DNA of 64,000 nt from an uncultured Pseudomonadales bacterium (GTDB taxonomy: Bacteria; Pseudomonadota; Gammaproteobacteria; Pseudomonadales; Cellvibrionaceae): NCBI GenBank assembly GCA_947494095.1, contig CANLTI010000021.1:1-64000 (forward strand). Reading direction: 5' to 3'. Made by a program: the position numbers and the translations under genes. Under the pieces are notes generated by a model. It made no database searches and was not told the DNA's origin. It saw only the letters and a program-made list of their open reading frames with translations. Shown piece by piece: positions 35,547 to 44,829 of the stretch (its first letter is position 1; each line of letters opens with the position of its first letter).

Positions 35547-36310
35547 TGCGCTTATTAATTTTGGGTGGCACGGCCGATGGCCGTAAACTGGCGGCGCATT
35601 TACATGTACTGGGCATTACTGTTATTTATAGTGTGGCGGGCCTTGTACGTATGCCAAGGCTAGATTGTCAAATCATGAGTGGCGGCTTTACGCGCTTTGG
35701 CGGTTTAGCCGCTTTTATCCAGCGTAACAGCATTAGCGCTATTTTAGATGTCACTCATCCTTATGCGGCGATCATGAGCACTAAAGCGGTGGATGCTGCG
35801 GCGCAATGCATGATTCCTTGTTGGCGTTTTCACAGGCCTGCATGGCGCCAAAATAAAGGGGACCGCTGGCAGCTATTTGATACTTGGGCGCCATTGGCCA
35901 CAGCGCTTAGCGGGCATCGCTCGGTGTTTTTAACCTGTGGCCAAATTAACCAGCAGCAAGTGAATGATTTGGCAGCCAATACACAGCAAAAAATAGTATT
36001 GCGTACAGCCGTACAACCCAAGCATCACTTGCCGCCTAATATGGAATGGATCAAAGCCATTGGCCCGTTTACGCTAGAGGGCGAGCGTGAGGTTATGCAC
36101 AAGTATCATATTGATGTCGTCGTCAGTAAAAATAGCGGGGGCGACTCTACCGTTGCTAAGTTGTGTGTTGCGCGCGAATTGAATATTCCGGTTTTTATGT
36201 TGACGCGCCCTAAGCTACCGATTGTTGTTCACCAGTTTAGTACGCATGATGATTGTCTTACTCATGTGTTATCCGTTTTTAGCTCGCAAGGTGATCACCA
36301 TGCCCTTTGA
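35546..36310 (+). CDS. cobK: Precorrin-6A reductase
   Basis: 254 residues starting with GTG. LILGGTADGRKLAAHL at the amino terminus, LDVTHPYAAIMS in the middle and VVSKNSGGDSTVAKL near the end are the CobK/CbiJ signatures. It reduces precorrin-6A (or its cobalt form) with NADPH. Overlaps cobH by 11 bases. Confidence 0.93.
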   Translation: MRLLILGGTADGRKLAAHLHVLGITVIYSVAGLVRMPRLDCQIMSGGFTRFGGLAAFIQRNSISAILDVTHPYAAIMSTKAVDAAAQCMIPCWRFHRPAWRQNKGDRWQLFDTWAPLATALSGHRSVFLTCGQINQQQVNDLAANTQQKIVLRTAVQPKHHLPPNMEWIKAIGPFTLEGEREVMHKYHIDVVVSKNSGGDSTVAKLCVARELNIPVFMLTRPKLPIVVHQFSTHDDCLTHVLSVFSSQGDHHAL

Positions 36311-36941
36311 TTATATTATTGACCCACAAGTGATCGAACAAGAAAGCTTTCGCCAAATTCGTGCATTAACCGATTTATCGCGTTTTGATCAGCACCAACA
36401 GCAAGTTGTGATGCGTATTGTACACAGCTTGGGTTTACCGCATTTGTCGGAGCAGGTGCACTTTAGTCAAAATGCGTGTGCTGCGGGTATGCAGGCATTA
36501 GCCCATAATACTAATATTTTGTGCGATGTTGAGATGGTCAAGCAAGGCATTACTAAGCGCATGATCCAAAAAGCACCGGTGTGTTTTTTAAATGATGAGC
36601 GCACACAAAGCCTAGCCAAACAACATGCCCAAACACGTTCTATGGCTGCCGTATCACTATGGCAACCGCAGCTAAAAGGGAGTGTAGTTGTGATTGGTAA
36701 TGCGCCAACGGCGTTATACCGGTTATTAGAAATGCTCGAAAAAGGCGCCGATAAACCCGCCTTAATCATTGCTATGCCGGTAGGTTTTGTAGGTGCAGCC
36801 GAATCGAAACAAGCCCTATGGGATAACCATTTGGCACTGGGTATAGAGTGCATCACCTTACTTGGCCACGAAGGCGGTAGTGCGGTATCGGCGGCCAGTT
36901 GCAATGCGTTATTGCGGTGTAATATTGGTGAGTATTATTAA
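36300..36941 (+). CDS. cobH: Precorrin-8X methylmutase
   Basis: 213 residues from the ATG at 36300. DYIIDPQVIEQESFRQIRAL is the normal CobH/CbiC start. GNAPTALYRLLEML and GFVGAAESKQAL are further signatures, the latter near the product-binding site. It moves the methyl group from C11 to C12. The frame is open to 36222 but the extra residues are not family-like. Confidence 0.95.
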   Translation: MPFDYIIDPQVIEQESFRQIRALTDLSRFDQHQQQVVMRIVHSLGLPHLSEQVHFSQNACAAGMQALAHNTNILCDVEMVKQGITKRMIQKAPVCFLNDERTQSLAKQHAQTRSMAAVSLWQPQLKGSVVVIGNAPTALYRLLEMLEKGADKPALIIAMPVGFVGAAESKQALWDNHLALGIECITLLGHEGGSAVSAASCNALLRCNIGEYY

Positions 36942-38445
36942 TACCCTCAATACTGTAAGCAGTCAGCATGGCGCTTATCAAGACACGTCGATAAACAGCA
37001 CTGTCCATATCATTGGCTTGGGTGTCGCACAAACGGCCGTTTTAAATACCGCTGCTGTCCAGGCGTTACGGACTGCTAATACAGTTATTGGTGCGGCACG
37101 CCAGCTAGCGACTGTAGGCCATATTATTAAGGATAAAAAGCCCCGCTGTATTGAGCTACCCAAGCTTTGTGAGCTTGCAGTACTTATCGAATCTTTAGTT
37201 GGCGACGTGGTGGTATTAGCCTCTGGCGATCCGTTGTATTACGGTATTGGCCGTTGGTTTACTCAGCGTTTTGCTGCGGCGCAATTACGTTTTTATCCCG
37301 CGGTATCCAGTGTACAGGTGGCATGCCACCGCTTAGGTTTAGCTTTGCAAGATGTCGAAGTACTGAGTTTACACGGCCGTCCCGTCGAAAAGCTTCGCAC
37401 TAAACTTAAAGCCAATAAACACTTATTAATACTGACCGATAAAAACAGCAACCCCCAGCGCTTAGCGCAAGAGTGCTTGGCGGCTAACTACCCAGACACA
37501 CAAATATCGGTCTGTGAGAACTTAGGTTATAGCAGCGCAGGTTATAGCAACGCAGACAATAACGGCCTAGATAAAAATCATTTAAAAAATACAGCGGCTG
37601 GTTCAAAAAAAACAGGCTCTCAAAATCAAGCCCCCAATAATACTCAGCGCAAACAAGAGCGCGTAAGCACTTGGCAGGCCCAAGCGCTAGCCAATAGTGC
37701 GCAAGTGTTTTCTGACTTACACGTTACTCATTTACACGTGCGCGGTCATGGCGGGGTATTCCCTGAATTCCCCGGTATTGCCGATCATCACTTTCAAACC
37801 GGCGCCGCTCCAGGCAAAGGTATGATCAGTAAGCGCGAAGTGCGTTTAGCCATATTGTCAATGATGGGCGTGTGTGCACAAGATGTTGTATGGGATATTG
37901 GTGCAGGGTGTGGTGGTGTGGCTATTGAACTGGCGCTATGGAATGAACAGGCCAATATTTATGCCATCGAGTGCCACACCCAGCGGTTAGCGTTTTTGCG
38001 GCAAAACCAACAGCACTTTGGTGTTGTGCAAAACCTACATATTATTGCTGGGCGCGCACCGGCAGCTTTAGCCGATTTGCCGGCCCCTAATAAAGTATTT
38101 ATTGGCGGTAGCGATGGCGAACTCGAAGCTTTATTGCATACCGTATGGGCTGCACTGCCAGATCATGGTGTGTTGGTGGCTAGTGGTGTCATTGAGCGCA
38201 GCAAGCATATATTACAGCGCTTTGCCGATGATATTTTCAATGCTCAAATTAACAGTGCGCAAGTTAATAATGCGGAAGTTAATAATGCCGAGTCCCATAA
38301 TCTTGTTAAGCAATCAGTCGCATCGCAAGTCGAAAGCATTGAGCTAGGCGTCAAACGTGGTAAAAGAGTCGATGGCCGCATGCAGTACGTGGCAAAGTTG
38401 CCAATACACATTTTTAAATTTACAAAAAGAACAGGTGAGCGATGA
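36928..38445 (+). CDS. cobL: Precorrin-6B C5,15-methyltransferase (decarboxylating), CbiE-CbiT fusion
   Basis: 505 residues from the GTG at 36928, overlapping cobH by 14 bases. The CbiE domain comes first (VHIIGLGV, VVLASGDPLYYGIGRW). The CbiT domain begins near GAAPGKGMISKREVR and has the SAM loop VWDIGAGCGGVAIEL. An inserted Asn/Gln/Lys-rich stretch of some 50 residues lies in the CbiE half (about residues 198-250), and a second Asn-rich stretch encoded by 15-bp repeats lies near the end. The fusion methylates C5 and C15 and removes the acetate carboxylate. Confidence 0.92.
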   Translation: MSIINTLNTVSSQHGAYQDTSINSTVHIIGLGVAQTAVLNTAAVQALRTANTVIGAARQLATVGHIIKDKKPRCIELPKLCELAVLIESLVGDVVVLASGDPLYYGIGRWFTQRFAAAQLRFYPAVSSVQVACHRLGLALQDVEVLSLHGRPVEKLRTKLKANKHLLILTDKNSNPQRLAQECLAANYPDTQISVCENLGYSSAGYSNADNNGLDKNHLKNTAAGSKKTGSQNQAPNNTQRKQERVSTWQAQALANSAQVFSDLHVTHLHVRGHGGVFPEFPGIADHHFQTGAAPGKGMISKREVRLAILSMMGVCAQDVVWDIGAGCGGVAIELALWNEQANIYAIECHTQRLAFLRQNQQHFGVVQNLHIIAGRAPAALADLPAPNKVFIGGSDGELEALLHTVWAALPDHGVLVASGVIERSKHILQRFADDIFNAQINSAQVNNAEVNNAESHNLVKQSVASQVESIELGVKRGKRVDGRMQYVAKLPIHIFKFTKRTGER

Positions 38446-39158
38446 AGGCGATATTTATCGGTGTGGGTGTTGGGCCCGGCGATCCAGAGCTAATGACATT
38501 AAAGGCGGCGCGTTATATCGAGCAAGCCGACGTCATTAGTTATATTGTTAACGATAAAGGTGTATCGCAAGCCAAAACCATCGCAGCTGATGCGCTATTA
38601 CGATGCAAGTCTACACAAGAAATACCCGTTGTTATGCCCATGAGCGAAGACCGGCGTATTGCAAATAAGGTTTATGATGCGGCAGCTGCCCGTATTGGGC
38701 AGGCGGTAGAGGCAGGTTTAACCGTCGTATTCTTGTGCGAGGGTGATCCATTGTTTTTTGGCTCGTTTGCTTATTTGTTAGAGCGCCTGCAAAGCCAAGT
38801 AACCTGTGAAGTTGTGCCCGGTATTTCGTCGGTACATGCCGCGTCATCGGCTTTGCAATTACCGCTCACTGTGCAAAAAGAATCGTTTGCTGTTATTAGT
38901 GGGCGCCATAGCCAACAAAAAATAATCGACACACTCAATAATCATGACTCGGTTGTTATTCTTAAGGCTGGGCGCTCACGGCAATATATTTTAGATGCCA
39001 TTAGTGCGGCAAACCGTACAGATGATGCGAATTACCTAGAGTACATTAGCCGCGATAACCAAAAAATACAGCGAGATATTCGCACTTTAGAAAACGAAGC
39101 TGGGCCGTATTTTTCATTGTTTGTGATCACTAAAACAACACAGGGCAGGGGTCAATAA
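38442..39158 (+). CDS. cobI: Precorrin-2 C20-methyltransferase
   Basis: 238 residues. IFIGVGVGPGDPELMTLKA at the start and FLCEGDPLFFGSFAYLLERL are the tetrapyrrole methylase signatures; the overall pattern fits CobI/CbiL. It makes precorrin-3A or its cobalt form. Overlaps cobL by four bases (ATGA). Confidence 0.94.
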   Translation: MKAIFIGVGVGPGDPELMTLKAARYIEQADVISYIVNDKGVSQAKTIAADALLRCKSTQEIPVVMPMSEDRRIANKVYDAAAARIGQAVEAGLTVVFLCEGDPLFFGSFAYLLERLQSQVTCEVVPGISSVHAASSALQLPLTVQKESFAVISGRHSQQKIIDTLNNHDSVVILKAGRSRQYILDAISAANRTDDANYLEYISRDNQKIQRDIRTLENEAGPYFSLFVITKTTQGRGQ

Positions 39159-39164
39159 TTGGGC

Positions 39165-39968
39165 ATGAATAAACCCGTACGAATTATTGCACTCACTGAT
39201 GCAGGCTTGCGCCTTGCGACAAGGCTACAGCACTTTATGCCTGTCGCAACAGTGCACTTTAAACCTAAGCCTTTTAGTCAAAGTGTACAGCAGGCTTTTG
39301 CCCATGGCGATGCACTTATTATGATTTGTGCCACAGGGATTGCTGTGCGTAGTTTGGCGCCGGTGCTCAATACAAAATACAGTGATCCGCCAGTACTCGT
39401 ACTTGATGAGCTTGGTGAATATGTTATCCCTTTATTATCAGGTCACGAAGGCGGGGCAAACGACTGGGCGCATACTGTTGCCGTTTATTTGCAGGCGCAA
39501 CTTGTCATGACAACGGCTAAGCCTTATTTAAAACCGGTGTATACCGTGGGTATGGGGTGTGAGCGACATTGCCCGCAACAAGATTTAGCGGCTTTATTCG
39601 CCAATGCGTTACAGCAAGCAGGCCTCACCGAAGCACAAATACACAGTATTAATAGCATCGATATAAAAGCGGATGAACAAGGTTTAATCGCGTTAGCGCA
39701 GGCCAAAGCTAAACCTTACGGAACATACGGAATTATTGCATTGGGCAAAATGGAGCATTTGCTCAGTACGAAATCAGATTATGTGTTTGGTGTAGTGGGG
39801 GTATACGGTGTTGCCGAATCAGCTGCGCTGTGGGCAGCACAGCAGCAAACCGGGCAAGCGCCCGAGCTAGTATTAAAAAAAATAAAAACGGCAAAGGCGA
39901 CCTGTGCCATTGCGCGTTCATATCCGGTAGATCAAAAGCTGCCTTCAAATTTATTAATGAATGAATAA
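39165..39968 (+). CDS. cbiG: Cobalt-precorrin-5A hydrolase
   Basis: About 267 residues from ATG 39165 (a TTG at 39159 is possible). Amino-terminal motifs MICATGIAVRSLAPVL and LLSGHEGGANDWAH, then the carboxy domain TVGMGCERHCP and SIDIKADEQGLIALA, are those of CbiG. It opens the lactone ring and releases acetaldehyde in the cobalt-early route. This is incompatible with a purely CobG-type aerobic pathway, and no cobG is seen here. Confidence 0.92.
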   Translation: MNKPVRIIALTDAGLRLATRLQHFMPVATVHFKPKPFSQSVQQAFAHGDALIMICATGIAVRSLAPVLNTKYSDPPVLVLDELGEYVIPLLSGHEGGANDWAHTVAVYLQAQLVMTTAKPYLKPVYTVGMGCERHCPQQDLAALFANALQQAGLTEAQIHSINSIDIKADEQGLIALAQAKAKPYGTYGIIALGKMEHLLSTKSDYVFGVVGVYGVAESAALWAAQQQTGQAPELVLKKIKTAKATCAIARSYPVDQKLPSNLLMNE

Positions 39969-40746
39969 CATGAAAAAATTATATGTAGTTGGTACTGGAC
40001 CCGGTGCAATGGACTTAGTCGCCCCCCGGGCTATCGAAGCGATCAACCTAAGCACCGACCTTGTTGCCTATGGTTTGTACCTCGATTTACTAGGCTCAGT
40101 CTGCGAGGGCAAAAACCGCCACGACTTACCCTTGGGCGAAGAAATTGGACGTGCAAGGTTGGCGTTAAATTTAGCTGCCCAAGGTAAAACAACTGCGTTA
40201 GTGTCCAGCGGCGACATTGGTATTTATGCGATGGCGACGCTGGTCTTTGAATTGCTGGATCAACAATTATCTGGCAAAGAAGACTCACCACAATGGCTAG
40301 AGGTTGACATCGAAGTGGTGCCGGGTATTTCGGCGATGCAAGCAGGCGCTGCTAAAATTGGCGCCATGCTAGGCCATGATTTTTGTACCATATCACTGTC
40401 CGACCTATTAACCCCTTGGCAAACAATTGAGAAGCGCTTGCATGCCTGTGGTCAAGGTGATTTTGTCGTATCATTTTATAATCCGCGCTCCAAAAAACGT
40501 GATTGGCAAATTAATACCGCACGCGATATTCTTTTGCAATACCGGCCACACAGTACACCGGTATTATTAGGCCGCCAATTAACCCGCGAAGACGAGAGCG
40601 TGACTATCACCACACTCGATAAGTTACACAGTGACGATGTCGATATGTTTACTTTAGTGTCGGTCGGCAACAGCGAGTCACGCCATATTATTAATAACGA
40701 TAAACAATGGGTTTATACTCCCAGAGGTTACAGTAAAAAATTATGA
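39961..40746 (+). CDS. cobJ: Precorrin-3B C17-methyltransferase (ring contraction)
   Basis: 261 residues. KLYVVGTGPGAMDLVAPRA, ALVSSGDIGIYAMA and VVSFYNPRSKKRDWQ are CobJ/CbiH signatures. It methylates C17 and contracts the ring. The CbiH variant works on cobalt-factor III and the CobJ variant on precorrin-3B; the neighbouring cbiG suggests the first. ATG 39961 overlaps cbiG by eight bases; ATG 39970 is an alternative. Confidence 0.93.
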   Translation: MNNMKKLYVVGTGPGAMDLVAPRAIEAINLSTDLVAYGLYLDLLGSVCEGKNRHDLPLGEEIGRARLALNLAAQGKTTALVSSGDIGIYAMATLVFELLDQQLSGKEDSPQWLEVDIEVVPGISAMQAGAAKIGAMLGHDFCTISLSDLLTPWQTIEKRLHACGQGDFVVSFYNPRSKKRDWQINTARDILLQYRPHSTPVLLGRQLTREDESVTITTLDKLHSDDVDMFTLVSVGNSESRHIINNDKQWVYTPRGYSKKL

Positions 40747-41558
40747 CCGTATATTTTATTGGCGCAGGCCCAGGTGATCCAGAACTTATTACTGTAAAAG
40801 CGCTTAAATATATTAAGCAATGCCCCATTATTTTATATGCGGGTTCATTGGTGCCCCGTGAAATATTTGCCGAGGTAGAAAGTAGTGCCGAAAAAATTAT
40901 CGATACAGCCTCTCTCGACTTAGAGCAAATTATGGCGCATATTAATAACGCACATAAAGCTGGCAAAGATGTGGCGCGTGTACACTCGGGTGATCCGTCA
41001 TTATATGGTGCGATTGGAGAGCAAATAAGACGTTTAGATGCGCTGAATATTAATTTTGAAATTATTCCTGGCGTTACCGCAACCTCGGCCTCAGCGGCGT
41101 GGTTAGGTAAAGAGTTGACGTTATCAGGGGTGTCACAAACTATTATTATGACACGCTATGAAGGTAAAACACCGTTTCCTGAGCGCGAGCGCTTGCCAGC
41201 ATTAGCGGCCAGTGGTGCAACCTTAGCTATTCATTTGGGTGTTACACGCATTCATAAGATTGTGGAAGAGCTCATCCCGCACTACGGTTCAGATTGCCCT
41301 GTTGCCGTATGCTATCGCACATCATGGCCCGATCAAGATAAAGTCATAGGAACGCTTAGCGATATTGTCGCCAAAGTGCGTGCAAAGAAATTTACACGGA
41401 CCTCGTTAATTTTAGTGGGGCATGTATTAGGTACCGATAAGTTTCGTGACTCGTATTTATACGACGAAGCGCAAGCCCATGTGTACCGGCCTAAAGTAAA
41501 AAGCGAAAAATCCAGAAGTGTCGATACAGCAATAGCGCATCCGCCGTTGCATCAATAA
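40743..41558 (+). CDS. cobM: Precorrin-4 C11-methyltransferase
   Basis: 271 residues. VYFIGAGPGDPELITVKA, ARVHSGDPSLYGAIGEQI and EIIPGVTATSASAAWLGKE are CobM/CbiF signatures. Last gene of the plus-strand operon, overlapping cobJ by four bases. It faces cbiX convergently. Confidence 0.95.
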   Translation: MTVYFIGAGPGDPELITVKALKYIKQCPIILYAGSLVPREIFAEVESSAEKIIDTASLDLEQIMAHINNAHKAGKDVARVHSGDPSLYGAIGEQIRRLDALNINFEIIPGVTATSASAAWLGKELTLSGVSQTIIMTRYEGKTPFPERERLPALAASGATLAIHLGVTRIHKIVEELIPHYGSDCPVAVCYRTSWPDQDKVIGTLSDIVAKVRAKKFTRTSLILVGHVLGTDKFRDSYLYDEAQAHVYRPKVKSEKSRSVDTAIAHPPLHQ

Positions 41559-41563
41559 AAATG

Positions 41564-41627
41564 ACACTCTCAGTATTTAAATAAACATCGCAAGCGTTGA
41601 ATATCAACCGTTCAATATTGAGAGTGT
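41564..41627. terminator. Hairpin between convergent cobM and cbiX
   Basis: The perfect 9-bp arms ACACTCTCA / TGAGAGTGT are 46 bases apart and enclose a smaller stem GTTGA / TCAAC. There is no clear T-run on either strand, so termination is an inference from its position. Confidence 0.4.
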
Positions 41628-41638
41628 TGGCATAGTAG

Positions 41639-42799
41639 CTAGTTTTTCTTACAGCTAGGGGTGCCGGGTATTTCTACTTTGCTGGCCATTTCTTCGTCAA
41701 TAATGTGCTGCGGGAATTGCCCCATAAAACAACAGCATACATTTTCATGAATCATAGTTCTTGGGCCATGCGGATGCCCAATATGTTTATACGGTGCATG
41801 TGAATGCCCATGGTTATGTGAATGTCCATGGCCGTGCTCATGACCGCTTTCATGCTTATGCTCGTGAGAATGCGCATGCTCATGTTTTTCATCGGTGTGC
41901 TTATGTGTATCAGCTGTGGGCTCTGGTTGAAACTCGGCATGATGGTGATGTACATCCACCTCGCCCAATGCTAAGCGCCGTTTAAAGCTTTGCATTAAGT
42001 TTAATGCCGGTGCAGGGCCTGCAATGGTTTCTTCTATGCGCTGGGTAAAGGTATTAATAACATGTGCTTGGTCTTTTAAATAGCCGGCTTTCATAAAATT
42101 AATATTGGGGTTTTCGGCGGCGACTTTATCGGTGTAGGCATAAATGCGATCAATAAGTTTGCCGCCAAATAAAAAGTAAGGCGCAACCACAATTTTTTTA
42201 AAACCTAACTTTACGGCCATCTCTAAACCGCGGCCGACCGAGGGGTAAGTTACACCCGAGTACACAGTCTCTGACCAGCCAAAGCCTAAATTCTCTGAGA
42301 CGATACGGGTAAGTTTAGCGGCCTCTGCATTGGCTTCACTCACCGAAGTTCCACGGCCCACAACCACTAACATCGTGTCGTAAAGGTCGCCTTCATGGAC
42401 ATGATCTCGGCCTAATGCTTCTAGTATGCGTGTTTGAAAAGCTTGAATCATTTCGGTGTGTAAGCCAAGCTCTTGGCCATACTCGATCGTTAAACCTGGG
42501 TGTTTTTCTTGGTAGGTGGTCAATACCGAAGGGATATCATTTTGCGCATGAGTGGCCGCAAATAACATACCCGGCACGGCATAAATTTTTTCTACGCCTT
42601 GTGCTACTAAACGATCTAAAGCCATGTGCATATTGGGTGAGGAGTATTCTAAAAATCCATATTCTACTTTGAGTGATGGGTGACGATCGCGCAAGCCCTT
42701 AGCTAATAAGCTAAATTCTCTTTCAGCAATTTTTGCACGGCTACCGTGCCCGCAAATCAGTATGCCAGCGTTATCTGGCAATTGTTCAAGTGTGCTCAT
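41639..42799 (-). CDS. cbiX: Sirohydrochlorin cobaltochelatase CbiX, long form
   Basis: 386 residues. Two CbiX/SirB-like modules (about 10-130, ILICGHGSRAKIAEREF; and 150-270, MLVVVGRGTSVSEANAE and VAPYFLFGGKLIDR) hold metal-ligand His residues. A very His-rich stretch follows (about 285-350), then a Cys-rich tail with VCCCF near residue 357 and a last CKK. CbiX-long proteins carry such His-rich and Cys-rich carboxy ends, the latter holding an Fe-S cluster in some members. It inserts cobalt early, into sirohydrochlorin. Confidence 0.88.
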   Translation of the reverse strand: MSTLEQLPDNAGILICGHGSRAKIAEREFSLLAKGLRDRHPSLKVEYGFLEYSSPNMHMALDRLVAQGVEKIYAVPGMLFAATHAQNDIPSVLTTYQEKHPGLTIEYGQELGLHTEMIQAFQTRILEALGRDHVHEGDLYDTMLVVVGRGTSVSEANAEAAKLTRIVSENLGFGWSETVYSGVTYPSVGRGLEMAVKLGFKKIVVAPYFLFGGKLIDRIYAYTDKVAAENPNINFMKAGYLKDQAHVINTFTQRIEETIAGPAPALNLMQSFKRRLALGEVDVHHHHAEFQPEPTADTHKHTDEKHEHAHSHEHKHESGHEHGHGHSHNHGHSHAPYKHIGHPHGPRTMIHENVCCCFMGQFPQHIIDEEMASKVEIPGTPSCKKN

Positions 42800-42861
42800 T
42801 TTATTTACCGCAAGTGTGATGTGTTAATACTGAATAATAGGTGTGTGGCACTACTTATTTT

Positions 42862-43163
42862 GTAACTATTCAGAGGTCCCGGAGTTGGGTGTTAATGAGT
42901 TATTGACTGGGCCGCTCAAGCCATCTGCGACTTTGTGCTCCTCGACTTTGTGCTCCTGCAAAGTCTAATCTTGCATATCCCTATGCAGGTGCGAAGTCTA
43001 ATCTTGCATATCCCTATGCAGGTGCAAAGTCTACTCTTGCATATCCCTATGCAGGTGCACTGTCTACCCCTTGCTTTCCGTGCAAGGCCCGGCGCTTAAA
43101 TGCCCAAAAAATAACCCATAACCACCCTGTTAAGAGGTTTTTTGGGTTCGGTTGAATAGTGAC
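42862..43163 (-). repeat. R1 repeat copy E, three internal 33-bp units
   Basis: Ends GTAACTATTCAG and GAATAGTGAC bound 302 bases in reverse orientation. It is the copy with most units: three tandem 33-bp repeats at 42958-42990, 42991-43023 and 43024-43056, each with the TGCATA / TATGCA palindrome. These are followed by CCTTGC / GCAAGG and GGCGCTTAAATGCCC. It lies upstream of cbiX. Flanking octamers are not duplicated. Confidence 0.92.
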
Positions 43164-43305
43164 TTTTAATGTTAGTTATTATCGCGGATTTAACGAGCCT
43201 ATGAAAGTGGCGAGACTGTGCTCTAGGTCTATTCAGGCAAAAAAACTGATAAATATTGATTGAATTTACGCTTCTTTTATCGTCAATAAGAAATACCTTG
43301 TTTTA

Positions 43306-43461
43306 GGGGTGAGGCAATAATGTCTTGTCCAATGAGACGTAGCGTTCTGTTTTCTCGGCAAGGCGCTCGAAGGGGCGCATGCCGAGGCATTAACGCTTTG
43401 AGCAACGCAGTAGAGAAAGCACAAAACAAGTATTATTGGATTATGTATTTTTCTTCGTCCC
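43306..43461 (-). repeat. R2 repeat copy 3
   Basis: GGGGTGAGG and CTTCGTCCC ends, flanked by TA, bound 156 bases with the shared blocks TTCTCGGCAAGGCGCTCGAA and AACAAGTATTATTGGAT. It stands 142 bases from R1-E in the intergenic region between divergent cbiX and cobW. Confidence 0.85.
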
Positions 43462-43712
43462 TACACGCATATATCAGGTTTAAGCGCGGCTTTTGAGCCT
43501 GTATACTCAGGGTATCTTTGTGGGTTGTTATCATTCATATGTTTTATACACGCAAAATAATAGGGTGTTATACATCGATAAACTTGGGTGGTGTCAACCT
43601 TTATTTTATGGTTAAGCCCCAATTTTTTATGTGCTAAGCGTATGATAATAATCAATCATTTTTAATCACACTGGGGCTTTGCTCTTATAGCTATATTTTT
43701 AAGGTATATTCC
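43462..43712. promoter_or_regulatory. Upstream region of cobW-cobN
   Basis: 251 bases without a gene. An AT-rich palindrome-like block, TGATAATAATCAATCA (about 43642), loosely resembles a Fur/Zur-type operator, and GTGTTATAC occurs nearby. I find no B12 riboswitch blocks here, so cobW-cobN is probably controlled differently from the cbtB operon. A Zur- or Fur-family site is only a guess. Confidence 0.25.
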
Positions 43713-44804
43713 ATGCAACTGAATAAAATTCCTGCCACAATAGTTACAGGCTTTTTAGGTAGCGGTAAAACTACGTTACTGTCTAATGTTTTAAAACAAG
43801 CGGCGGGTAAGCGCATTGCTGTGATTGTCAATGAATTTGGTGAATTAGATATCGATGCCGATTTATTGCGCAGTTGTCCGCTAGATTGTGAAGATGGCGA
43901 GCAAGGTAAAACTGTCGCCGAAAGCCAAAACGGTATTTATGAATTGGCCAATGGGTGTATCTGCTGCACCGTAGAAGAAGAATTTTTACCTGTCATGAAA
44001 GAACTCGTTGCGCGTCGCGATGACATTGACCATATTTTAATTGAAACATCGGGCCTTGCGTTACCCAAGCCATTGGTGCAAGCCTTTAACTGGCCCGAAA
44101 TCAAACAATATTGCACCGTTGATGCCGTTATTACCGTTATTGATGGGCCGGCTGTTGCCGCAGGCCGCTTTGCCGATAACGAAGCGCACATTGAAGCGCA
44201 GCGTTTGGCCGATGACAGCCTAGATCACGACCCTAGTTTACAAGAGCTATTAGAGGATCAACTAAGCGCTGCTGATCTCGTTGTCGTCAGCAAAAATGAT
44301 TTACTGAACCAAGCTTCGCGCGATAAAGTTAAAGTAATCATCGATACTAAAGTCCCTCCGGCAGTTAAAACCATATACATCGACAGCGGCAGAGCCGAAC
44401 TTGATGTGTTAATGGGTATCCAATCTGCGGCAGAAGATAACATCGATGATGTGCACAACCATCATGATCACCACCATGTGCATGGCCATCATCACGACCA
44501 TGCACACGATCACTTTGACTCTTTTGTGATTACTTTGGGCGAGGTCGATGGTGGAAAATTACACACTATCCTTCAAGGTTTACTGGCGCAATACAATATA
44601 TTCCGTGCAAAAGGTTTTGCAGCGTTACCTGGTAAACCTATGAGGCAAGTATTACAGGCGGTAGGCAAGCGTTTAGACGTACATTTTGATCGCTTATGGC
44701 AAGCCGATGATGTACGCCAAACAAATTTGGTGTTTATTGGTAAAGGGATTACCCAAGCCCAAATCACCGCAGCCTTAAAAGAAGCCGAACTGGCTATCGC
44801 TTAA
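43713..44804 (+). CDS. cobW: CobW-type GTPase metallochaperone
   Basis: 363 residues of the COG0523 G3E family. P-loop [12 protein letters not shown], the metal motif [10 protein letters not shown] (CxCC) and NKxD-like SKNDLLN. A loop of 13 His within about 30 residues ([20 protein letters not shown], about 248-270) precedes the carboxy CobW_C domain. CobW proteins deliver metal, here probably cobalt, to the chelatase. It lies just upstream of cobN, as in classical aerobic B12 producers. Confidence 0.93.
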   Translation: MQLNKIPATIVTGFLGSGKTTLLSNVLKQAAGKRIAVIVNEFGELDIDADLLRSCPLDCEDGEQGKTVAESQNGIYELANGCICCTVEEEFLPVMKELVARRDDIDHILIETSGLALPKPLVQAFNWPEIKQYCTVDAVITVIDGPAVAAGRFADNEAHIEAQRLADDSLDHDPSLQELLEDQLSAADLVVVSKNDLLNQASRDKVKVIIDTKVPPAVKTIYIDSGRAELDVLMGIQSAAEDNIDDVHNHHDHHHVHGHHHDHAHDHFDSFVITLGEVDGGKLHTILQGLLAQYNIFRAKGFAALPGKPMRQVLQAVGKRLDVHFDRLWQADDVRQTNLVFIGKGITQAQITAALKEAELAIA

Positions 44805-44829
44805 ATTTTATTGTCGGCAATGTTTTATT

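Noticed and set aside
36222-36299. Longer amino terminus for cobH
   Set aside because: The extra residues overlap cobK coding DNA and do not resemble CobH; ATG 36300 gives the family start.
43462-43712. Second B12 riboswitch upstream of cobW
   Set aside because: None of the conserved blocks (such as GCTGCCCCCGCAACTG) is present.
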